From: Curculioniphilus buchneri
GTDB taxonomy: Bacteria; Pseudomonadota; Gammaproteobacteria; Enterobacterales; Enterobacteriaceae
Assembly: GCF_964275155.1 (NCBI RefSeq)
Contig: NZ_OZ193413.1
Span: 1 to 64,000, forward strand
Length of the DNA stretch: 64,000 nt
Reading direction: 5' to 3'
Below the pieces are notes generated by a model, which ran no database searches, was not told the origin of the DNA, and was given only the letters and a program-made list of their open reading frames with translations. Numbering within the stretch: position 1 is the first letter of the stretch; every line of letters starts with the position of its first letter. A program made the translations under genes and the position numbers. Below, piece by piece: positions 32,201 through 43,514 of this stretch.

Positions 32201-33937
32201 TTACATTCGTTCTACTGTCTCAATACCCAGAAGATATAAACCTTGTTTTAAAGTTCGTGCAGTTAGTAAAGCTAGTTGAAGACGACTTTGTCGTTTTATT
32301 GAACTATTGGCATACAGTATAGGACAATGTTGATAAAAATTAGAAAATAATACAGTTAAATCATATAAATATGCACATAATATGTGTGGAGTTCCATCAC
32401 GTGCTACTGTCATTATGGTCTCTTCTAATTGCAACAAGCATACTGCCAATTTAATTTCTTGTTCTGCTTCTAAAGTCATACTTCCAATAAGTTTAGATTC
32501 ACTATCTTGTTCGCTATGTTTGAACACTGAGATAATTCGGGCATACGCATATTGCATATATGGAGCAGTATTTCCTTCTAAACTTAACATATTATTCCAA
32601 TCAAATATATAATCAGTAGTTCTATTTTTAGATAAATCAGCATATTTTATCGCACCAATTCCAATTACACGTGCTAATGTTTCTAGTTCAGTAATATCTA
32701 TGTCAGGATTTTTCTTAACTATCAAATGGCGTGCGTGTTCCAATGCTCTATCTAACAACATTGTAAGCTTAATAGTACCTCCATCTCGAGTTTTAAATGG
32801 TTTAGCATTTTTATCTAACATCATACCAAATATATGATGCTCTAATGGTACTGATTCAGGTACATATCCAGCTTTTCGTACAATCATTGAAACTTGTTTT
32901 AAATGCTGAGATTGTCGTGAATCAACATAGTAAAGAATCCGATCTGCTTTTAATGTTTCATAGCGATATTTAGCGCAAGCAATATCAGTGGTTATATAAG
33001 GATAAGCACCATCTTTTTTTTGAATAATTACTCCCATCGGTTTATTATCTTTATTTTTAAATGTGTCTAAAAAAACGACAGTGGCACCTTCACTTTCTAC
33101 AGCTAATCCTCTTTTTTTTAGATCTGATACGATGTCTGCCAACATATTGTTATATAAACTTTCACCCATGATATCTTGATAAGTTAATGTAATATTTAAC
33201 CTATCATAAATTTTTTGGTTTTTCGCCATAGTAAGATCTACTAATTTATGCCACATTTGAAGACAAAAAACATCACCACTCTGTAATTTAACAACATAAC
33301 TGCGAGCACGTTCAGCAAATACTGAATCTTCATCATATTTTTTTTTAGCTGAAGAGTATAATTTTTCTAGACAACAGATTTGCATCATTACATTGTTTTT
33401 ATTTTTTATTGTTTCCCAATAAGCAATCAGAATTCCAAATTGTGTGCCCCAATCGCCAATATGGTTAGCTCGAATAACACGATGACCTAAAAATGACAAT
33501 GTCCGTACTGAAACATCGCCAATAATAGTGGAACGCATGTGGCCAACGTGCATTTCTTTAGCAACGTTCGGAGAAGAATAATCTACAACAATGGTTTGAG
33601 AAGGAACCACGGTTGTTATCCCTAATCGTGGAGAAGATATTGCATCAATCAGGTGTGTGATTAACCATGTTGGATCAAGAAAAATATTGATAAAACCGGG
33701 AGTTACAATATCAATTTTGTAGGCGATATTATTTAAATCAAGACAATTTATAACTTTTTTTGCAAATTGGTACGATGGTATGTTCAGTTGTTTAGCTATG
33801 GCCATGACGCCGTTAACTTGGTAATCACCAAATTGTACTTTCGCTGACTTTTTAACCTGTGCTTTACAATGAATAGGTGCACCTGCAGTGATTAAAGCTT
33901 GATATATTTTATTTGATAGAAACTTATGAATATTCAC
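32201..33937 (-). CDS. argS: Arginyl-tRNA synthetase
   Basis: ArgS charges tRNA-Arg. The 578-aa product (577 in E. coli) starts with GTG at 33937, giving M-N-I-H like E. coli M-N-I-Q. The class I HIGH-type motif lies in VAKEMHVGHMRSTIIGD, and WGTQFGILIAYW, MGVIIQKKDGAYPYITTDIACAKYRYE, KNRTTDYIFDWNNMLSLEGNTAPYMQYAYARI and the C-terminal GIETVERM are conserved. Several runs of 8-9 adenines occur in the coding strand (for example near 33340), typical of AT-rich symbiont genes; the frame is intact. Confidence 0.98.
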   Translation of the reverse strand: MNIHKFLSNKIYQALITAGAPIHCKAQVKKSAKVQFGDYQVNGVMAIAKQLNIPSYQFAKKVINCLDLNNIAYKIDIVTPGFINIFLDPTWLITHLIDAISSPRLGITTVVPSQTIVVDYSSPNVAKEMHVGHMRSTIIGDVSVRTLSFLGHRVIRANHIGDWGTQFGILIAYWETIKNKNNVMMQICCLEKLYSSAKKKYDEDSVFAERARSYVVKLQSGDVFCLQMWHKLVDLTMAKNQKIYDRLNITLTYQDIMGESLYNNMLADIVSDLKKRGLAVESEGATVVFLDTFKNKDNKPMGVIIQKKDGAYPYITTDIACAKYRYETLKADRILYYVDSRQSQHLKQVSMIVRKAGYVPESVPLEHHIFGMMLDKNAKPFKTRDGGTIKLTMLLDRALEHARHLIVKKNPDIDITELETLARVIGIGAIKYADLSKNRTTDYIFDWNNMLSLEGNTAPYMQYAYARIISVFKHSEQDSESKLIGSMTLEAEQEIKLAVCLLQLEETIMTVARDGTPHILCAYLYDLTVLFSNFYQHCPILYANSSIKRQSRLQLALLTARTLKQGLYLLGIETVERM

Positions 33938-36608
33938 TGATATACCTTAATTATATGAATCTGAAGGAATACAGTACTTGGTATTTTTGATAATCTGATT
34001 TTTTCATTTTTAATAAAAACATCATCTTATAAAAAAACATTTTTGAACATTAAAACATAATATACGATCAGTCTAATTACTTCTAATATTGATATAATTA
34101 GTAAATAATTACTCTATTACTATAATTGATATACCTATTTAACATTTGTTAAATAAATTAAATTGCATCCTGACATCAGCAAAAATATATTGAAAAAATG
34201 ACAATATTGAGAATATATATTAATATTTTTATGTTGTGGCGCTCTCATAAAATGCTAGTTTTTTATTATGAAATGCATTCATGATGAATTATCATCAATT
34301 ATATTCATTTTTTATTTACGTTTTGTGTAAAAAATGGGCACTTTAGTAAAGTCAATATTTATTTTATTGCCACTATTGCTAAAATTGTTAGCAGTTTAAT
34401 GCTAATGTATTAAAATTAATAGAATTAATTCAGTGTACTTAACAATATCAAAAAAAAGCACATTTAGAATTTTTAAAATAAGAAATTTTATCAAAATTTT
34501 TGAACTTTATTAAAATATAACTTTGAAAATTGTATTTTCACTATTTCTTATATTATTTTCAAAATAGTATTATAGTGAAATAGTAATGGGTTTTTTTATC
34601 ACTACAAGTAAAAGGTATCAAAGAATCAAAGTATTATTGTAATAATGTAAATTGTTTAAAAACGTTATAGTTAATCGGATGCTGATTTCTTGAAATAAAT
34701 TTAAAATAAGTTACAATTTACGCCTAGATAATATATAAAACGTTTTCTTTTTTAAAGAGAACAGGTTAATGATATTAAATCACAATTTTCTGATTTTTTA
34801 ACTTGAAATATTATTAGCTGACTTATAATCACAATAAGGTAACTTTTCTTCTATATTGATGTATTTTAGTATTTTGCCTATTGATTTGATTATAATATCC
34901 TATTATATATTTATATATATTTTAATAAGACTAAAGTGCTTAATTTTTTAAATATATTTATTATAAATAATGTCATGAATGTATATAAATATGCTTTGCA
35001 TATAGCAAACAGAATCATTCATGAAAACATGATGTTATCTATATCTAAAATAGTTTCGCATAAAAGCTATAAAATTTAATTATTTATTAAATTGAGGTTA
35101 GTCAAGCATAACTTTCTACTAAGAAATCAGCAAGTTTCAATACAATCAATTGGTTGGGTTAAAATTTTTAGATTAATCATTCAAGTGACACACAATGTTA
35201 TTTTTATTAACTTATTGAAATATATGATATAAGTAGAGTTGATAGCCTTATTATACTAAGACCAAATTCATTTAATTTTTTAATGAAAATATTGAATGAA
35301 TAATCTATAATTTGAGTTTATTGTAAGATCATATCACTTTTAATAATATTTAATTAAATATTTACTATGTTAGTATAATTGTTAATCTATTTATTCTATA
35401 AATAATAGTAGATCGTTCATGTTTATCGGTCGATATAATATGTTCAATATATTATATTATAACGATCAATTTATAATTTGAAATTATTTTATATATTTTA
35501 ATATCTCTAGAGCAGAAATATTGTCTCTGTATCATATTAAAGATATTTAAATTACATTATATAACTTTAATTTAAACTATTCTTACAATATAGATATTAA
35601 TCTAAAATTATGCAACTCGCACCTATTACTTGACTTAATCTCTTTAAGTGCATCTTGAATAAAATAACACGGAAGAATAATATTTATATACATTTAAAAA
35701 ATGTCATGCCTATCAAAAGAATTGTAACGTTTGAAAATATTTTGTTGTTTATCGATCAATGGAATTGATGAATTAATAATATGTAAAAATCTAAAAATAT
35801 TAATAAATAAGCATGATTTTTTTAATGATATTAAATTTTATTAAAGTATATATAAGTCACATGTCCATGTATAGATTGTTAATAATATCAATAAATGCAT
35901 ATTTGCAATACATGCATTCATCTAATATAATCAAAGAGAGATAATATAATTCTATTTGTTTAAATAATTTACAAGTATGATAATATACATTAAAATATTT
36001 TAGACATAAAATAGAATCTTATTCTAATTTTTAGCATGGACTAATACTCTAAAAATACTTAAAATTAAAAAGGCAGTCAACTGACTACTATTTATTCCAT
36101 CATTAATATACAATATTATATTGTAATATAATTTACTAATCTGAAGATATTCAGATTTTAATTTTTAAAATATATACTCTTAGCATAGAGAGTTCTTCTA
36201 AGTAAGCCACAAACTTAACGATAAACTATTGTTTACAGTATGTGTGCTATGAAAACATAATTTTGATTTGATATTGCGAAGAATTAAATTCTTGTGTAGG
36301 ATATACCATGATAATTTTTAATTAGTTTGACTAATTACTATTATAATATAGCATATTATGATTCATGTTAAATTATTATTCTATATTTAAATGAAGTGGT
36401 TAATAACATGTTAGCAAAATTACTAATCTTAAATTGCAATATTAAAATGTAGTTAATCTTACTGATTAAAGTAAACATTGATAATATCATTTATTTTCAG
36501 TCTTTATGAAATAGATATTTATTAAAAATACTTTATAATTAGAATGTTAAAAAATTTAAACAACACAAGCATGTTCCCGCTTATCCATCTGATTACAAAA
36601 AGGTTATA
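33938..36608. other. 2.7-kb gene-free AT-rich stretch
   Basis: Between argS and hha. No ORF, tRNA or conserved RNA was recognised; short AT palindromes occur as expected from composition. In E. coli tomB precedes hha; no TomB coding is readable. Confidence 0.55.
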
Positions 36609-36812
36609 ATGACAAAGATAGATTATCTAATGCGTTTAAGAAAATGTAAAAAGTTAGAAACGCTTGAACGTGTAATTGAAAAAAAAATATATGAATTACC
36701 TGATGATGAGTTAGAAAGATTCAATTCTGCTGCTGATCATCGTTTAGCAGAATTAACAATGAATAAGTTGTATGATAAAGTGCCCATTTTTGTCTGGAAG
36801 TATATACGTTAA
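36609..36812 (+). CDS. hha: Hha/YmoA family nucleoid-associated modulator
   Basis: Hha binds H-NS and adjusts its silencing of AT-rich, often horizontally acquired, genes. The 67-aa product aligns without gaps with E. coli Hha (72 aa) from T-K-T-D-Y-L-M-R-L-R onward: TLERVIEKKIYELPDDEL, SAADHRLAELTMNKLYDKVP and VWKYIR. AAGG precedes the ATG. Its usual partner gene tomB is missing. It lies about 240 bp from ffs, recalling E. coli, where hha and ffs are a few kb apart, and 1.6 kb from the T6SS locus. H-NS itself is not in this window. Confidence 0.95.
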   Translation: MTKIDYLMRLRKCKKLETLERVIEKKIYELPDDELERFNSAADHRLAELTMNKLYDKVPIFVWKYIR

Positions 36813-37049
36813 ATTTTAATTTTCATTAAATTTTTTCGACAGCAAAACTAACCGAATCAGTTTAATTACTGATACTAATTTAAAATCAATCAATTTTTAT
36901 TTTTATTTCGACACGTCTCTATTCAACAATTGAAAGGATCAATATCATCATGATGAAATTGATTGATGATTGAAAATCGACCAATCAAATTAAAAGAAAC
37001 GGTCTCGATTTAAAAAATATATTCTAAATTATATTCTAAATGTCAATGG

Positions 37050-37170
37050 GTTGAAGGAAGTCTCGACAAACGACATCTCAGCACACATTACGCTTGCTAC
37101 GGCTGCTTCCTTCCGGACCTGACCGAGTTCACAAGATTCAAGTTGAAAGAGCACTCATAGAGACTTCCAT
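37050..37170 (-). ncRNA. ffs: 4.5S RNA of the signal recognition particle
   Basis: Read on the minus strand the sequence contains GGTCAGGTCCGGAAGGAAGC, the universally conserved apical hairpin and Ffh-binding loop of bacterial SRP RNA. The ends pair as GGAAGTCTC (near 37168) with GAGACTTCC (near 37056), giving a rod of about 115-121 nt, like the 114 nt of E. coli. This is one of the few GC-rich patches in the non-coding part of the window. The exact ends are estimated from the terminal stem. It binds Ffh to target membrane proteins such as Lgt, MurJ and TssM. Confidence 0.93.
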
Positions 37171-37980
37171 TGAAGCGCTGAATTTAATACTGATTATACA
37201 AATTATACACCATAGTTTCGTTAAGTCAATACTACTTGATTATTATAGTGTTAATCTATTCTCTCTATAGAGGATATTTTAAGCTTAAAACAGATAATGA
37301 TTCCCAAAATCAAGAAAGATTATGTCTCTAAATTAGTAATGGACAATTATTTTTTTACTATCATTATTTGATTCTATATTGGAATACCAAAAACAGTTTA
37401 GTTACTACTAAACGATGGTTTTAGTTTAAAATGAATCAAAAGTCAACTAGTTTTCATCTCTATGAATTAATCATATAATTATGATGTAATCGAAAATATT
37501 GCTTTTTTAGCATATATTTTTTTACAGATGTAACTATTTAATCGAAATAGTACATGACTAATTAACTTAAATATTCTGTAAGTTATTTAAGAGACTTTTT
37601 ACCATAAAATATCTAAGATTAACAATAATTCAATATAAAAAAATAATTCTTTTTATTAAAAACTTATAATGTTTATTTATTAAAATAATAAAATAAGTAA
37701 TTCTCTAACAATTTAAATAAATACATATCTTTTAACTTCTATAAAAAGGACTATTAATGTATCATATGATAATTAGAAAATTATATTATATATGATTGTT
37801 TAAAAAATAATATTCTATATCACTATGGTATCGGTAAAATATTTATTTTTCTATTTTTATTAAACTTTTTCTCTATATTTAATTTTTAAAAATTTAATAT
37901 AATTTTTATAATAAATATAAAAATTCTAATATTACTAATTAGTAATAAAACAGATATAATTTATATAATGTTATAAAAAT

Positions 37981-38008
37981 ATCAATATTCTATTATCAGA
38001 ATATTGAT
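37981..38008. repeat. Inverted repeat, 10-bp arms
   Basis: ATCAATATTC, loop TATTATCA, then GAATATTGAT. Confidence 0.5.
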
Positions 38009-38320
38009 TTAATGCATTGGTTCAATAATATATACATGCAATATCATTAATTAAAATCATACATGTTAAAAACACTAACATAAAATAAATAATATTATTT
38101 TATTAAAATTATTTATTAACGCAGAATTTCTATTCTTATTTTGCATATATTATAAAAATTTTAAATTTTTCATAAAAATTTCTATCCATTAAATAATTAT
38201 TAAATAATATTCGATTAAATATATAGCGATTACTTTGTACCATCATTTTTCAAGTAACTGTGAAAAATGTCATAAGCAATAATCAAATTATTTTAACATG
38301 GACTTATTGATGATATAGCA

Positions 38321-38336
38321 TCAGGTAATCACCTGA
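38321..38336. promoter_or_regulatory. Palindrome upstream of vgrG, shared with the other T6SS operon
   Basis: TCAGGTAATCACCTGA has 6-bp arms, 7 if one outer A/T pair on each side is counted (38320-38337). It lies 106 bp upstream of the vgrG start. The site at 60569-60584 before the other T6SS operon matches at 14 of 16 positions, with the same arms and spacing. This looks like a regulator binding site; the regulator is unknown. Confidence 0.65.
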
Positions 38337-38442
38337 TAGATATAATATTCCTTATATTTTACTTTAAGTTATTCCATCTGAATATACCATATTCAATTCC
38401 CTAACTGTTAATAGGGTATTATTTTCACGGATTCAGTGCAAT

Positions 38443-40908
38443 ATGAACAACAGAGATATTCATCGCATAACTATTAATGGTAAAATTGAATCAGATCTCA
38501 TTTTTTTACAATTGGTTGGTGAAGAAAATTTATCTACTCTTTATCAATTTACGATAGAGTGTCTAAGTACAAGAGATGATAAAGATTTGGAAACATTAGC
38601 CGGATTAGATATTTCTCTAGAAATACCGTTAAAAACGGGGACGCATCGTTATTTACACGGTTATATTACTCAAGCTGAGTATTCTGGTAATAATCCATGG
38701 AAAACACAATATTATCAATATCGTTTTTTAGTAAAACCAGCATTGTGGTATTTAACTTTAAACAAAGATTGCCGGACTTGGCAAGGATTAACTGCTCCGG
38801 ATATTGTAATTGCTTTATTAAATAAACACCACATTCAATATGAAAATAATTTAACTCATAGCTATCATCCTTATGAATATTGTGTGCAATATCAGGAAAG
38901 TACTTTTTCTTTTATTAGTCGACTTATTGAACATGAAGGTATCTATTATTTTTTTAAACATATGGCGCACGGCCATATTATGGTGTTATCTGATGCACCT
39001 GAAACTCATCAAGCTATTTCTGGATATGAAAAAATACATTTTCAAAAATCACGTTTCGGATTAATAGATTCAGATGAAGGAGTGCAAAATTGGTCTGTTT
39101 CCCATACTGTAACGTCTAACTTATGTATTTTAGACGATTATGATTTTCGGCGTCCACGGGCATGTTTGTTAGAAGCTTGTACTCATCCAACAGAACCGAT
39201 TGCTCGGAATGCAGAAATCTTCGATTGGCCTAGCGGTTACAATAACAATGTTCATGGACAATTCTTAGCACGAATCCGCCAGGAAACCCTGGCATCTAAT
39301 CAACATAAAATTAATGGATTAAGCACTTCTCGTGGAATGTCGCCTGGACATATCTTCTCTTTAATTAATGGGCCATCAATTTCAAAAAAACAAAATTTTT
39401 TAGTAATTGGTATGCGTTATTTCATTAATAATCTCTTATATTTAGATCCTAATAATATCAATGGATTATTAGAAAACAATACTAGAGCTGGATTTAGCGC
39501 AAAATTTAAAGCAACATTTGCTAATAGAGCATGGAGGCCCATACGTATTACTCCAAAACCTAAAATATTGGGACCTCAAACTGCAGAAGTCACAGGTCCG
39601 AAAGGTAAAAACATTTGGACTGATAAATATGGTCGTGTAAAACTTAAGTTTCGTTGGGATAGACATGGTAGCTCAGGAAACGATACTGGTTCTTGTTGGG
39701 TGCGTGTGTCCACTAATTGGGCAGGTTGGAAATATGGCAGCATACAAGTTCCACGAATTGGTGAGGAAGTTATCGTTGATTTTATCAATGGAGATCCAGA
39801 TCGCCCGATTGTTATCGGGCGGGTTTATAACGAAAATGCCTTACCACCTTGGGAATTACCAGCGCATGCTACTCGAATGGGCATTATGAGCTGCAGTCAA
39901 AGTAACTTAGAAAACTCTAACTATTTGTTTTTAGAAGATTCTAAAGGATATGAGACTCTTTCTATACATGCCGCAAAAGATATGGTCGTTGCAGTAGAAA
40001 ACAATTTCCAAAGTATTATTAACGGCAATTTTATGAAAAAAATTGTTGGCCGATCAGATTATACTTATCTTGGACCTTGTAGTACTCAAAAATTTTATTT
40101 GGATCATCAAACTTTAAAAAAAGGTAAAATAAGCATTGTGAATGGTGGCCGTGTTGATATCATCAATGGAGGTATTCATCAAAACGTAACTGGTAGTATT
40201 GAATATATTACCGATGAAAATTTAGAATTGTGCGCTGTAAAAAGTCTTATCCAAAACGCTAAACATAATTTAATTTTTAATGCTGGTAAGCGTATCATTT
40301 ATGGCGATGGCATATGCTATACCAAAGAGTTGCAATCACAACATATAAATTCAGCATTACAACAATATCAATTAGAAAAAAACTCTGATTGTTATAATTT
40401 ACTGACATTCAATCAATTTCGTCCAACCCGTGTCCTTTATACTCATGGTAAACATACTAAAATCAACGGCAATGATATCTTATATGTCAAGCATAACCAA
40501 AAGCAACATATTGACGGAAATTTCAATCAAAAAATAAAAGGAAAGAGCGATGAGTATTGCAGTGGTCATAGAACTATACAATCTAATTCTGATACTGACT
40601 TAAAAACCGGTGGCAAAATGCAACTTTGTGCTCATTCTTTGAGATGTAATGTTCAAGGTACGGCTGAAGTCCATGCTTCAACTAATGTAATAATAGCTGG
40701 AACAACAGAAAATATAGATGGCGTAAATATTGCTATATCACAAACTGCTATACATACTCGCAATATGATGATGTCAAGCTATATGATAGACATGGCTAAT
40801 ATTGGCTTACGCTTAGAAACTGTTGGAGTAAATATTAAATCAGGACAACTTGACATACATACATCACTACTCAGTCTACATACTAGTGCATTAACAATCT
40901 TTATTTAA
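38443..40908 (+). CDS. vgrG: T6SS spike protein VgrG (TssI)
   Basis: VgrG trimers form the needle that caps the Hcp tube. The 821-aa product has the N-terminal gp27-like fold (about residues 1-380; YQFTIECLS, LHGYITQAEYSG, LIEHEGIYYFFKH). Then comes the gp5-like OB fold near 384-462 (WTDKYGRVKLKFRWDRHGSSG, CWVRVSTNWAGWKYGSIQVPRIGEEVIVDFINGDPDRPIVIGRVYN). A long repetitive tail (about 480-821) resembles the gp5 beta-prism: INGN, HIDGNFNQKIKG, repeated H and T/S strands. No toxin domain is recognised in the tail. It is the first gene of the plus-strand operon; the next gene, a DUF2169 protein, starts 44 bp on. Only a weak Shine-Dalgarno sequence precedes the ATG. Confidence 0.95.
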   Translation: MNNRDIHRITINGKIESDLIFLQLVGEENLSTLYQFTIECLSTRDDKDLETLAGLDISLEIPLKTGTHRYLHGYITQAEYSGNNPWKTQYYQYRFLVKPALWYLTLNKDCRTWQGLTAPDIVIALLNKHHIQYENNLTHSYHPYEYCVQYQESTFSFISRLIEHEGIYYFFKHMAHGHIMVLSDAPETHQAISGYEKIHFQKSRFGLIDSDEGVQNWSVSHTVTSNLCILDDYDFRRPRACLLEACTHPTEPIARNAEIFDWPSGYNNNVHGQFLARIRQETLASNQHKINGLSTSRGMSPGHIFSLINGPSISKKQNFLVIGMRYFINNLLYLDPNNINGLLENNTRAGFSAKFKATFANRAWRPIRITPKPKILGPQTAEVTGPKGKNIWTDKYGRVKLKFRWDRHGSSGNDTGSCWVRVSTNWAGWKYGSIQVPRIGEEVIVDFINGDPDRPIVIGRVYNENALPPWELPAHATRMGIMSCSQSNLENSNYLFLEDSKGYETLSIHAAKDMVVAVENNFQSIINGNFMKKIVGRSDYTYLGPCSTQKFYLDHQTLKKGKISIVNGGRVDIINGGIHQNVTGSIEYITDENLELCAVKSLIQNAKHNLIFNAGKRIIYGDGICYTKELQSQHINSALQQYQLEKNSDCYNLLTFNQFRPTRVLYTHGKHTKINGNDILYVKHNQKQHIDGNFNQKIKGKSDEYCSGHRTIQSNSDTDLKTGGKMQLCAHSLRCNVQGTAEVHASTNVIIAGTTENIDGVNIAISQTAIHTRNMMMSSYMIDMANIGLRLETVGVNIKSGQLDIHTSLLSLHTSALTIFI

Positions 40909-40952
40909 AAATATTTCATGGCATACATACTAACAACGATAGTAGTACATTT

Positions 40953-43514
40953 ATGAGAATCATTAAACCACTACGCCTTAGTGTATTAACCAGACCGTGG
41001 TATGGGAAGGACGAAAATAAGCTAAGTGTTGCAGTATTGGTTCTTGCTGATATATCCACCAGCATCCCACGCATCGTTCCAGAACCGGAATTATGGAAAA
41101 TGGTAACTAATGAATTAGCTAGTGAAAATACCATATTAGATATGGTATTTCCTAAGGCTTGTCCTGAATTTCTAGCTACTGGTTATGCTTATACTACCCA
41201 TCAAACTGAAAAATGTAATTGCATGGTCAGTATTAAAGTAGGTACATTAGAAAAAAATCTATTAATTACTGGAGAACGATTTTGGTTAAACGGTACTCCT
41301 TCGGCACCTTTTCCCTTTGAAAAATTAAGATTAGAATGGAAAAACACTTATGGTGGAGTTGATTTTCCAGAAAATCCTTTAGGTATTGGTAGTACTGCCA
41401 TAATACAAGAAGGTATTAAATTTCATCCATTACCACGCATAGAATACCCTAATCATCTCCTAGGACCCAATCAACATATTACTATACCTGCAAATTTTGG
41501 TCCATTGGATTTAACTTGGCCCAGACAATATCGACGATTAGGAAATCTATATGACCAAAAATGGTTAAAAGAAAGTTTTCCTGGTTTTTCCAATGATATG
41601 GATTGGCATTTTTTCAATCGTGCTGAACAAGATCAATGGTGGCCTAATCTCACTGCATTACCACTCGGAACATCTTGGCGGATTGTTAATATGAATCAGA
41701 ATCATTCAATTCAGGAAGGAGTACTACCATCTTGGCAGACCCGATGTTTCATCACACGTACCAATAAGCCAAATGTATTAGAAGAAATTTTTTTGCAATC
41801 TACTACTTTATGGTTCTTTCCCCATCTAGAACGCATGCTCCTAATTTGGCATGGTAGTTGTGTTATTTGTCAAGATGATGCGTCTGACATAGCACATTTA
41901 ATTGCAGCTATGGAATTAAATGGAACAACTCTACCTTTAACACATTATCATAAAGTAATATATCGAAGACTAAATAAGAAAATCGGGGCAGCATATGCCT
42001 TATGCGATCAGGATCTAATGCCGATAGAATTAATCTCACCTTGGTTAGATACCCTACCTTCTTCTAGTTCTAATCCTTTATTTACTATGTTATCAAGACG
42101 TGGAAACAAAATTAAAAATTTTCAAACAAACAATTATACGGAAGATATTACAGAAAATAATGCGAATTTTTTAAAGAAGCCAACTTTGAATAAAGTACCG
42201 AAATTCATAGAATCAATATCTGATTGGGCTGAAAAATTACAACAACAAGCAACACAAAACTCCATAGACCTAAAAAATAAAGTTGCCATGAGCAAAATTA
42301 ACAATATTAAGGAAATAGGTCCAACCAATTATCTACATTTATTAGAATTTATAAAAGCATCATCTGAAAAAAAACAGTCTACTAATCTAAAATTAGATGT
42401 GTTTGATGAGACTGATTTTTATTTAGATAAAAATCTAAAACGTAGCTTATATTGGATTTATCGCAATTCTACGGATAGTAGACATCCTATTTCCACATTA
42501 AGTACTACACAGTCATTTCATTTGCGTAAAAAAGTCCAACAAAGATTAGAAACTGGCGGTGATTGCAGAGCTATGCTCCTTACAGGAGCTGATTTAAGTG
42601 GCATGGATTTGCATGGTGGTGATTTTCGTGAAGCTTTAATGGAAAGCGTGATACTCGATCATTGTTGTTTAGATTATGCAGACCTACGAGGAACCATGTT
42701 AGCTCATGCTTCCCTTATGTCAACATCGCTTAATCATAGTCGTTTAGAAAATGCTTGTTTAGCAGGAATACGCTGCCGAAATAGTCTATTTATAGCGGCT
42801 AAATTATCAGATAATGCATTTCAAAAAGCAGACATCGAAGATTGTCGATTTGATCAAGCAATTATTAAAAATATAACATTTCGTCAATTTCGTTTGTATC
42901 GTTGCAATTTTCAAAATGCGATTTTTAGTCGTAGTATCTTTATCGAATTCAAATTCAAAAATTTAAATTTTAGCCATTGTCAATTTTCTCAAATTACCTT
43001 CCTACAAGGTAGCTTGCATGAGTGTGATTTCAGTGCTACACAAATGACAGATTGTGCGTTTATTGACGTATCATTAGACAACGTTTGTTTCCAACGTGGA
43101 CGTTTGAAAGATTGTGTGTTTTCTGGTGATAGCCGGTTCATACGAAGTAATTTTCGAAAAGGGATCCTTAAACATGTTAATTTCCGTAATGTTGAATTAC
43201 CAGAGTCTAATTTCCATGCAGCACATGCCTATGGTTGTGACTTTAGCCAAGCCAATCTATCCGGTGCCTGTTTAACTGAATTTGACGCTCCAGATTGTTT
43301 GTTTATTCATACCAATCTCTCTTTTGCTCAGCTTAGAGCAGCTAATTTTAATAACGTTTTATTACAAAAAAGTTGCTTAATTGGAGCTGATTTACGAGCT
43401 GCTAGTCTATTTCGTGCTGATCTATCTCAAGTCATTATGGATCATTCTACTCAATTAGATGGTGCATATTTGGAACAAGCTAAAACTTTACCAAAAATGA
43501 AAAATATTAAATGA
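40953..43514 (+). CDS. T6SS accessory protein: DUF2169 domain plus pentapeptide repeats
   Basis: The 853-aa product has an N-terminal DUF2169 domain (about residues 20-320), recognised by the run of conserved pieces RLEWKNTYGGVDFPENPLGIG, NFGPLDLTWPRQYRRLGNLYDQKW and WHFFNRAEQDQWW. A low-complexity linker (about 380-530) leads to pentapeptide repeats (about 541-850; A-[DN]-L-x-x and x-F-x-x-[AC] steps) that form a right-handed beta helix. DUF2169 proteins travel with VgrG and PAAR-type genes and are thought to help load spike tips or effectors; TagA/TagB-type pentapeptide proteins occur in other T6SS loci. It overlaps the next gene by 4 bp (ATGA), so the two are translationally coupled. Confidence 0.88.
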   Translation: MRIIKPLRLSVLTRPWYGKDENKLSVAVLVLADISTSIPRIVPEPELWKMVTNELASENTILDMVFPKACPEFLATGYAYTTHQTEKCNCMVSIKVGTLEKNLLITGERFWLNGTPSAPFPFEKLRLEWKNTYGGVDFPENPLGIGSTAIIQEGIKFHPLPRIEYPNHLLGPNQHITIPANFGPLDLTWPRQYRRLGNLYDQKWLKESFPGFSNDMDWHFFNRAEQDQWWPNLTALPLGTSWRIVNMNQNHSIQEGVLPSWQTRCFITRTNKPNVLEEIFLQSTTLWFFPHLERMLLIWHGSCVICQDDASDIAHLIAAMELNGTTLPLTHYHKVIYRRLNKKIGAAYALCDQDLMPIELISPWLDTLPSSSSNPLFTMLSRRGNKIKNFQTNNYTEDITENNANFLKKPTLNKVPKFIESISDWAEKLQQQATQNSIDLKNKVAMSKINNIKEIGPTNYLHLLEFIKASSEKKQSTNLKLDVFDETDFYLDKNLKRSLYWIYRNSTDSRHPISTLSTTQSFHLRKKVQQRLETGGDCRAMLLTGADLSGMDLHGGDFREALMESVILDHCCLDYADLRGTMLAHASLMSTSLNHSRLENACLAGIRCRNSLFIAAKLSDNAFQKADIEDCRFDQAIIKNITFRQFRLYRCNFQNAIFSRSIFIEFKFKNLNFSHCQFSQITFLQGSLHECDFSATQMTDCAFIDVSLDNVCFQRGRLKDCVFSGDSRFIRSNFRKGILKHVNFRNVELPESNFHAAHAYGCDFSQANLSGACLTEFDAPDCLFIHTNLSFAQLRAANFNNVLLQKSCLIGADLRAASLFRADLSQVIMDHSTQLDGAYLEQAKTLPKMKNIK

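Larger units (their letters stand above)
37171..38442. other. Gene-free stretch upstream of the plus-strand T6SS operon
   Basis: About 1.27 kb without a gene. It holds a 10-bp inverted repeat ATCAATATTC / GAATATTGAT at 37981-38008 (8-nt loop), and near its right end the T6SS palindrome at 38321-38336 and a small CCCTA / TAGGG inverted repeat just before vgrG. ffs is transcribed away from it. Confidence 0.6.

Noticed and set aside
35090..35175. Possible tRNA-like patch upstream of hha
   Set aside because: No consistent acceptor or T-arm pairing and no T-psi-C loop sequence could be found.
38321..38336. Reading the T6SS palindrome as a LuxR-type quorum-sensing box
   Set aside because: Lux-type boxes run ACCTG...CAGGT over about 20 bp; here the half-sites are in the opposite order with shorter spacing.
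39801..39823. GC-rich hairpin GCCCGAT / ATCGGGC in vgrG
   Set aside because: It encodes the conserved D-R-P-I-V-I-G-R block of VgrG, so it follows from the coding constraint rather than being a terminator.
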